The position numbers and the translations under genes are program-made. The notes beneath the pieces are model-generated. The model saw only the letters and a list, made by a program, of their open reading frames with translations, searched no databases and was not told where the DNA came from. Positions 6,597-11,061 of a stretch of DNA of 11,061 nucleotides are shown piece after piece (within the stretch, counting starts at the first letter, position 1; the number at the start of each line of letters is the position of its first letter). Source of the DNA: Desulfonatronum sp. GTDB lineage: Bacteria > Desulfobacterota > Desulfovibrionia > Desulfovibrionales > Desulfonatronaceae. The stretch spans positions 1 through 11,061 of the forward strand of contig SKYX01000230.1 of NCBI GenBank assembly GCA_007127655.1, given 5' to 3'.

Positions 6597-6738
6597 TGTC
6601 TGAATCAGGATAGCCAGGATGGGCGGGATGGGCAGGATGGGGACGGTGGTGGCGCGGGGGCGCGTGCAGTATCCTGTTCATCCTGTAAATCCTGTCCATC
6701 CTGATTCAGACAATATCCTGCCCATCCTGATTCAGACA
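6597..6738. repeat. Inverted and tandem array of CATCCTG-type units
   Basis: TGTCTGAATCAGGAT (6597-6611) is exactly inverted at 6698-6712 and again at 6724-6738. Between the arms, the left half repeats GGATGGG-type units and the right half repeats TCCTGTNNA units at 9-base spacing (TCCTGTTCA, TCCTGTAAA, TCCTGTCCA). Single-stranded DNA or RNA from this stretch could fold into a long imperfect hairpin about a G+C-rich centre (about 6640-6665). It occupies the spacer upstream of the AAA ATPase. The rest of the 6566-6889 gap shows only a 6-bp hairpin (CTGATC/GATCAG, 6747-6761) and no credible gene. I recall similar intergenic units from many environmental genomes, but have not checked this. Confidence 0.8.
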
Positions 6739-6889
6739 ACCTCATCCTGATCCCGGATCAGACCTTTCTGAAAAGCCTTAGGGGTCGTGAGCATGATTCA
6801 TGGCGCAGGCTGTAGCAACAGTCGAAGATGCATTTCACGGCCTCGTCAGCGAAACAATTGGCTTTTTGGATTCCGGTGCTTTGCGACGG

Positions 6890-7543
6890 CTACAGCCCGA
6901 GCTCCTCGTTGACCAGAACGACCTTGATCCGTCCCTTGGGGAAGGATTTTTCCGTGATCGTCCAGGTGTTGCAGATACGTTCCGGGCTTTTGCAGTCCTC
7001 GCAAAAGCCGGTTTTGACGCAAGGCGTCTTCATTTTCAGGCGGGCGGCATTGGCCGGGGCGACGAATCCCTTGACCCGGAGCATGGCCTCCTCCACGTCC
7101 ACGCACAACTTGTTGCGCCCCACCAGAACCACCACATGGCGAGGCCCAAAGGCCAAAGCTCCGACCCGGTTACCGTACATGTCCAGGTTGATCAGCTGAC
7201 CGCTTTCGGTCAGGGCGTTGGTCCCGGTGAAGTACAGGTCGCAAAGCAGGGCCTGACGGCGGAGTTCCTGCTTTTGGTCTCTGCTCAGGGAAGGATCGTG
7301 GATGTCCAGCACCTTCAGCCCCTTGCGCTGCCTCAGGGCGTCCGTGATGCCGGAAGCGGAAAGAGTTGCCGATCCACCCCAGGCCACCAGTCCGGGATTC
7401 ACCGCCGGGAGGATCACGTTCAGGACGGTCTCCCTGGCCTGGACCAGGTCTTCCACCAGATATGTCTCGAAATTATTGTTTTCCAGTCCTTCCTGGGCTT
7501 TGTGCAGGCGTTTGCTCCAGAATTGGGTCAGGTAGTCATTCAT
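6890..7543 (-). CDS. LUD-domain protein (LutC/YkgG-like, lactate utilisation family)
   Basis: This 217-aa protein belongs to the LUD (DUF162) family, whose best-known members LutC/LldG take part in the LutABC lactate oxidation complex. Family blocks include AWGGSATL (about 54-61), CDLYFTGTNALTESGQLINL (101-120) and GRNKLCVDVEEAM. The C-terminus ends IKVVLVNEELGL. Four cysteines (C175, C181, C184, C191; TPCVKTGFCEDC...RIC) give a CX5CX2CX6C pattern, which may bind a metal or iron-sulfur cluster, an inference. The start at ATG 7543 was chosen because GGAG lies 6 bases upstream. A longer in-frame start at 7618 would translate the GGTTCA repeats and is unlikely. No LutA/LutB partner is present, so a role in lactate use is uncertain. 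Confidence 0.9.
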   Translation of the reverse strand: MNDYLTQFWSKRLHKAQEGLENNNFETYLVEDLVQARETVLNVILPAVNPGLVAWGGSATLSASGITDALRQRKGLKVLDIHDPSLSRDQKQELRRQALLCDLYFTGTNALTESGQLINLDMYGNRVGALAFGPRHVVVLVGRNKLCVDVEEAMLRVKGFVAPANAARLKMKTPCVKTGFCEDCKSPERICNTWTITEKSFPKGRIKVVLVNEELGL

Positions 7544-7563
7544 TTGTGGCTCCAGGTCGTTGG

Positions 7564-7601
7564 GGTTCAACGGTTCACGGTTCAATGGTTCACGGTTCAG
7601 C
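7564..7601. repeat. GGTTCA-based tandem array
   Basis: Five head-to-tail units begin with GGTTCA, alternating 8 and 7 bases (GGTTCAAC, GGTTCAC, GGTTCAAT, GGTTCAC, GGTTCAGC), so the larger period is 15. The array fills most of the spacer between the small membrane-protein gene and the LUD gene. An in-frame extension of the LUD gene would turn it into an artificial repeated peptide. Confidence 0.85.
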
Positions 7602-7629
7602 GGCTTTATCCGGAGCAACGTGGTTCGGG

Positions 7630-8034
7630 TCAGGGTTCCCAGCGTCCGTGGCGGCGGCGCATTTCAATGTGTTCCACGCGTTCCACCCGTCCGCGATCAC
7701 TGATGAAGGAATTGAGTAGCCAGCCTACGAGGCTGATGATCAGTGAGCCGAGTAGGGCGGAGCCGAATCCGGTCACGTGAAAGGAGCCGACCAGGCCGGA
7801 GACCATCATCAAGAGCAGGGCGTTGATCACGAACAGAAACAGGCCCATGGTCAGGATGGTCGCGGGCAGGGTCAGGATGATCAGGATCGGGCGCAGGATG
7901 GCGTTGAGGATGCCGAGTACGGCAGCGGTAGCCAGGGCGGAGAGAAAGCCCGCGGTCTGAATTCCTTCTACCAGGTAGGCCGCGGCCAGAATCGCCACGG
8001 TCAGCATCAGCCAGCGCAGAAATATGCCGGGCAT
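7630..8034 (-). CDS. Small integral membrane protein, phage_holin_4_2 (YvlD) family
   Basis: A 134-aa protein with about four hydrophobic segments (approximately residues 5-22, 30-48, 52-78 and 88-110) and a short charged C-terminal tail (DRGRVERVEHIEMRRRHGR). The stretch NAILRPILIILTLPATILTMGLFLFVINALLL is represented here by its hallmark elements: N-x-x-LRP, the LTLP turn, and GLFLFVINA. These are typical of the family called phage holin family 4 or YvlD. Despite the name, most members are chromosomal proteins of unknown function, and no phage genes lie nearby. GAGGAG is 6 bases before the ATG. The gene starts 31 bases after the MerR gene ends, so the two are probably co-transcribed. Confidence 0.9.
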   Translation of the reverse strand: MPGIFLRWLMLTVAILAAAYLVEGIQTAGFLSALATAAVLGILNAILRPILIILTLPATILTMGLFLFVINALLLMMVSGLVGSFHVTGFGSALLGSLIISLVGWLLNSFISDRGRVERVEHIEMRRRHGRWEP

Positions 8035-8065
8035 GGTCGTCTCCTCGTCAGTGTCATGATTGGTG

Positions 8066-8431
8066 TCATGGGCGGCGGCGAGCGCCGGGTCTCGCGGGTG
8101 TGGACAGCATGGTCCGGATGTCCTGTAGTTCCTGGATGATCCCGCTGGTCAGCTCATGAACCTGAGCGCTTTCCGTCAGCCGGCGTCTGGCGCCGTCGAT
8201 GGTCAGACCGTCTTCGTGGAGCAGCTTTTGAATCCTGCGCAGCATGGCCACGTCGTTCTGGGTGTAGAGCCGTTGGCCTTTCTCGGTCCGCAAAGGGGCC
8301 AACTGAGGAAATTCCGTTTCCCAATAGCGCAACACGTACGGCTCAAGGCCGAGCTCTCGGGCAGCCTCGCCGATACGTAGGCGTTTCGGGCCCGGGGAGA
8401 TTTCAGGAAACATCCTTTGGGTGCTGGGCAT
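8066..8431 (-). CDS. MerR-family transcriptional regulator
   Basis: A 121-aa protein whose N-terminal half is a MerR-type winged helix: RIGEAARELGLEPYVLRYWE (residues 18-37), FPQLAPLRTEKGQRLYTQNDV, then LRRIQKLLHEDGLTIDGARRRL. A short helical tail (about 90-110) is likely to form the dimer helix. It has no cysteine-rich effector site, so it is not a classical metal sensor, and its ligand is unknown. It follows pheT by 124 bases in the same direction, an order I recall from Desulfovibrio-type genomes, and precedes the small membrane-protein gene. The ATG at 8431 has a poor Shine-Dalgarno. An alternative ATG at residue 7 is possible. Confidence 0.92.
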   Translation of the reverse strand: MPSTQRMFPEISPGPKRLRIGEAARELGLEPYVLRYWETEFPQLAPLRTEKGQRLYTQNDVAMLRRIQKLLHEDGLTIDGARRRLTESAQVHELTSGIIQELQDIRTMLSTPARPGARRRP

Positions 8432-8524
8432 GGCTGGTCCGCTGGATGGAGATTGCGGGAGATTACGATTCCGGGATGCTCACTGGCCCAGCCTGTAGCA
8501 AGAAAACGGAGAAAGAGCCAGATA

Positions 8525-8550
8525 GGGGAAGAGAGCATTCTCTCTTCCCC
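8525..8550 (-). terminator. Long hairpin just past the pheT stop
   Basis: GGGGAAGAGAG (8525-8535) pairs perfectly with CTCTCTTCCCC (8540-8550) around a 4-base loop, an 11-bp stem starting five bases after the pheT stop. On the - strand the hairpin is followed by TATCTGGCTCTTTC, not a clean T-run. It may be a weak terminator that lets some transcription reach the MerR gene, or a 3'-end stabiliser of pheT mRNA. Confidence 0.55.
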
Positions 8551-8555
8551 TTCTC

Positions 8556-10991
8556 TCAGGAAAACCGGACCGGGAGTCGTTCCTCGAGGCGGGAGCAAAG
8601 TCCTTGATGGAGCTGGTCGATTTCCTCATTGGTCAGACTGCGTTCCGGGTGACGGTAGGTCAGGCGCAGGGTGTGACGGACTTCGTCGGTTTCCGGTTGG
8701 GTTTTCGGAAGGAAGCGGTCCACCAGAATCACATCCTGGAGCAGCTCGATGTCGGTGGATTGAATAGCCTCTTGAATCGCGGCACAGGTTACGTTCAGTG
8801 AGCTGATCACGGTCATGTCCCGGCGGACCGGAGGAAAAGTCGGCAGGGCCATAAAGCTTTGGACTGACTCGGCCCAGCGACGTTGGAGCAGGTCCAGGTC
8901 GATTTCCGCCAGGAACAGTTCCCGCCGGGCGTGGCAGGATTCGGCGATTTCGGCGCGGACCTGACCCAGCCATCCGCAGGGCTCGCTGTCCAGGAGAATT
9001 TCCGCGCAGGGCAGGCAGATGGAATGGTCGGCCAGGGTCCGGAATGTGGCGGCGGGCAGGCGCAGGTGGCGCAAGAGGTGCTCCACCATGCCCTTGAGAT
9101 CGAAGATATCCACGGAATTCGCCACGGACTCCGTGGGATGGGGCCAGCCTTCAGGATGGCGCTGGCCTGTCAGGGCCAGGCCCAGTCGGGAAGGTTCCCG
9201 GGCCCCTGTTTCGGAGCCGGCATCGGGCTGGAAGACCACGGAAGTTTCGAAAAGCCGCAGGGTGGTGTTGCCCTGGGTCAGGTTGTGTCGCACGCTCTGC
9301 AGCAGGCCAGGGGCAAGTTGGGGGCGCAGGACGTTCTGATCTTCGGAGAGCGGATTGCGCAGAGCAATGGTCGTCTCGGCGTCGGCCAAGCCGCCCATCA
9401 GACCCATCAGGGCCAACTCCTGGGTGGAGACGAAGCTGTAGTTGACCACCTCGGTCAACCCAAGGCCCTGGCCCCAGAGTTTGATCCGGCGGCAAAAGTC
9501 GGTCTTCGGAGCCAATGAAGCCAGTTGGTCCAAGGACTTGGCCGCCCGGGGCAGAACCGCCGGGATGCGGTCCAGGCCGTAGCAGCGGCCGACCTCCTCG
9601 ATCAGGTCCGCCTCCCGCTCCAGGTCCCGGCGGGAACCGGGCGGGGTAACGCGCCAGACGGGCTGGTCGTCGTCGGCCACGGCGCAGCCCAGGGCGTGCA
9701 GCGTGGTTTTGCAGAAGGCGTTGTCCAGGGACAGGCCGAGCAGTTTCGCGGCCCGCTGGGGGCGAAAGGCGATGCGGGGGGCCTGCCAGGGCCGGGGCTC
9801 GCTTTTTGCCGTCCCGCGCAGAACCGTGCCGCCGGCGGTTTCCCGGATCAGGGCCATGGCCCGATCCAGGGCCAAAGCCGAGCCGGGCTGGTCCACTCCG
9901 CGCTCGAAGCGGTAGGAGGATTCGCTGGACAGGCCCAGGCGGCGCGAGGTCTTGCGGATGGAAATGGGATTGAAGACCGCGCATTCCAGAAGAATGTCCG
10001 TGGTCGTCTCCGTGACTTCGGAGTTGGCCCCGCCCATGACCCCGGCCAGGGCCACGGCTTTATCCGCGTCGTTGATCAGCAGATCGGAGGCCAGCAGGGT
10101 GCGCTCGCGGCCGTCCAGAGTAGTGAAGCGCTGGCCTTCCTCGGCCCGGGCGACCCGGATGGCTGGGCCGGCCAGTTTGGCCAGGTCGAAGGCGTGCAGG
10201 GGCTGGCCCCACTCCATGAGAATGTAGTTGGTCACGTCCACCACATTGTTGATGGGTCGCTGCCCCACGGCCAGCAGTCGGCGCTTCAGCCACGCCGGGC
10301 TGGGAGCGATGCGGATGCCCTGGATGATCCGGGCCTGGTACAAGGGGCAAAGGTCGGGTTCGTCGATGCCGATGGACACGGCTTCGGAACACTCCGGGCC
10401 TTCCTCGGTCAACCGCGATGCCGGCAGGTTCAGGGGAAGATTGAATTCCGCGGCCACTTCCCGGGCCAGACCGAGGACGCTGAGGCAGTCTCCGCGGTTC
10501 GGGGTGATGGAGATGTTCAGGACTTCGTCCTTCAGGTCCAGGACCCGCAACAGACTGTGTCCCAGGTTGAAGTGGCCCTCCAGGACCATGATCCCATCGC
10601 TTTCGTCACCCAGGCCCAGTTCGATCTCCGAGCAGATCATGCCCAGGGAGGTTTCTCCGCGAATCTCGGTTGCGACGATCTCCTTGCCGTCTGGAAGTAC
10701 CGCGCCGGGCTTAGCCACGGCCACGAGTTGCCCCCGGGCCACGTTGGGCGCGCCGCAAACAATGGGCAACGTTTTAACCTGGCCGATGTCCACCTTGCAC
10801 AGGCTGAGCCGGTCCGATCGCGGATGGCGGTCGCATTCCAGGACTCGGCCTACGACGACATCGGCTAGGTGGGTGAAGGGGCGGATGATCTCTTCCACTT
10901 CCAGGCCAAGCATGGTCAGGCGGTCGGCCAATTGTTCGGCCGTACCTTCAAAGGGCGTGAACTCGCGCAGCCAGTTCAGACTTAACAGCAT
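8556..10991 (-). CDS. pheT: Phenylalanyl-tRNA synthetase beta subunit
   Basis: PheT is the beta subunit of the cytoplasmic alpha2-beta2 enzyme that charges tRNA-Phe. The 811-aa product is complete and of normal length (E. coli PheT is 795 aa). Domains in order are: the B1 tRNA-binding OB-fold (about 40-150, DVVVGRVLECDRHPRSDRLS); the B3/B4 editing region (about 205-385, with GQRPINNVVDVTNYILMEWG, GQPLHAFD and the SSESSYRFERGVD segment); B5 (about 405-475, ending DLIEEVGRCYGLDRIP); the catalytic-like core (about 490-700); and the C-terminal FDX-ACB anticodon-binding domain (about 715-808, FPPVRRDMTVI). GAGG lies 6 bases before the ATG. pheS would be expected upstream, beyond the window edge. 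A 7-bp repeat array fills the upstream spacer. Confidence 0.98.
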   Translation of the reverse strand: MLLSLNWLREFTPFEGTAEQLADRLTMLGLEVEEIIRPFTHLADVVVGRVLECDRHPRSDRLSLCKVDIGQVKTLPIVCGAPNVARGQLVAVAKPGAVLPDGKEIVATEIRGETSLGMICSEIELGLGDESDGIMVLEGHFNLGHSLLRVLDLKDEVLNISITPNRGDCLSVLGLAREVAAEFNLPLNLPASRLTEEGPECSEAVSIGIDEPDLCPLYQARIIQGIRIAPSPAWLKRRLLAVGQRPINNVVDVTNYILMEWGQPLHAFDLAKLAGPAIRVARAEEGQRFTTLDGRERTLLASDLLINDADKAVALAGVMGGANSEVTETTTDILLECAVFNPISIRKTSRRLGLSSESSYRFERGVDQPGSALALDRAMALIRETAGGTVLRGTAKSEPRPWQAPRIAFRPQRAAKLLGLSLDNAFCKTTLHALGCAVADDDQPVWRVTPPGSRRDLEREADLIEEVGRCYGLDRIPAVLPRAAKSLDQLASLAPKTDFCRRIKLWGQGLGLTEVVNYSFVSTQELALMGLMGGLADAETTIALRNPLSEDQNVLRPQLAPGLLQSVRHNLTQGNTTLRLFETSVVFQPDAGSETGAREPSRLGLALTGQRHPEGWPHPTESVANSVDIFDLKGMVEHLLRHLRLPAATFRTLADHSICLPCAEILLDSEPCGWLGQVRAEIAESCHARRELFLAEIDLDLLQRRWAESVQSFMALPTFPPVRRDMTVISSLNVTCAAIQEAIQSTDIELLQDVILVDRFLPKTQPETDEVRHTLRLTYRHPERSLTNEEIDQLHQGLCSRLEERLPVRFS

Positions 10992-11012
10992 GGGGAACCT
11001 CGGGGGGCAGGG

Positions 11013-11061
11013 GACAGAAGTCAGTTGTCAGAAGTCAGCAGTCAGAATTCAGAAGGCAGAA
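11013..11061. repeat. Seven-unit tandem array with 7-bp period, reaching the window edge
   Basis: Seven consecutive 7-mers fit the pattern NNCAGNN, most often GTCAGAA (units include GACAGAA, GTCAGTT, GTCAGAA, GTCAGCA). There is no slippage over 49 bases, and the array may continue beyond the window. It begins about 22 bases upstream of the pheT start codon, so it lies in the pheT leader or in a pheS-pheT spacer. Confidence 0.85.

Noticed and set aside
6597-6738. CRISPR-like array
   Set aside because: Units are 7-9 bases with no unique spacers of regular length, inverted copies are present, and no cas genes are nearby.
6800-7780. Long + strand open frame (326 codons) across the LUD gene
   Set aside because: It is antisense to the recognised LUD gene and part of the membrane-protein gene, has no Shine-Dalgarno, and shows no family resemblance.
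7630-8034. Prophage holin
   Set aside because: The family name contains holin, but no endolysin, capsid, tail or integrase gene is nearby, and the family is common on chromosomes.
9525-10868. Long + strand open frame (447 codons) opposite pheT
   Set aside because: It is antisense to a complete, well-conserved pheT, and its Gly/Gln/Ala-rich translation is typical of the opposite strand of a high-GC gene.
1-11061. tRNA, rRNA or riboswitch genes
   Set aside because: I looked in the spacers and saw no cloverleaf, T-loop sequence or recognised aptamer core.

Overview
The window looks like a high-GC Gram-negative chromosome, most likely a sulfate-reducing Desulfobacterota of the Desulfovibrionales type. 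That placement is an inference from gene content and style (lon; pheT followed by a small MerR regulator; a stand-alone LUD protein with a C-terminal cysteine cluster). No 16S or other phylogenetic marker is present to confirm it.

Layout: positions 1-849 hold the 3' end of lon on the + strand. Everything else of substance is on the - strand and faces lon. Reading right to left, the core block is pheT (8556-10991), a MerR-family regulator (8066-8431), a small four-helix membrane protein of the phage_holin_4_2/YvlD family (7630-8034) and a LutC/YkgG-like LUD protein (6890-7543). Between this block and lon lies an accessory stretch of about 6 kb. It holds a two-gene AAA ATPase plus TOPRIM-like module that resembles anti-phage systems of the OLD/AbiL/PARIS type (5399-6565 and 4685-5397, the second gene frameshifted). 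Next come an IS1634/IS4-type insertion sequence (about 2800-4624) and a 538-residue protein of unknown function (895-2511). That last gene is visibly richer in A+T than its neighbours and carries a predicted C-terminal winged helix.

Spacers carry unusual low-complexity DNA. One is an inverted and tandem array built on a CATCCTG-type unit upstream of the AAA gene. Another is a GGTTCA-based array upstream of the LUD gene. The third is an exact 7-bp-period array directly upstream of pheT. Small palindromes at 2533-2549 and 2725-2755 lie in the gap between the unknown gene and the IS.

How the genes work together: Lon (protein quality control) and PheT (phenylalanine charging) are housekeeping functions. 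The ATPase and TOPRIM genes are separated by one base and probably act together, with the ATPase as sensor and the TOPRIM protein as effector nuclease. The frameshift suggests this copy may be inactive or regulated. The most interesting items for follow-up are the uncharacterised 538-aa protein, which may belong to a mobile lineage, and the ATPase/TOPRIM pair with its frameshift.
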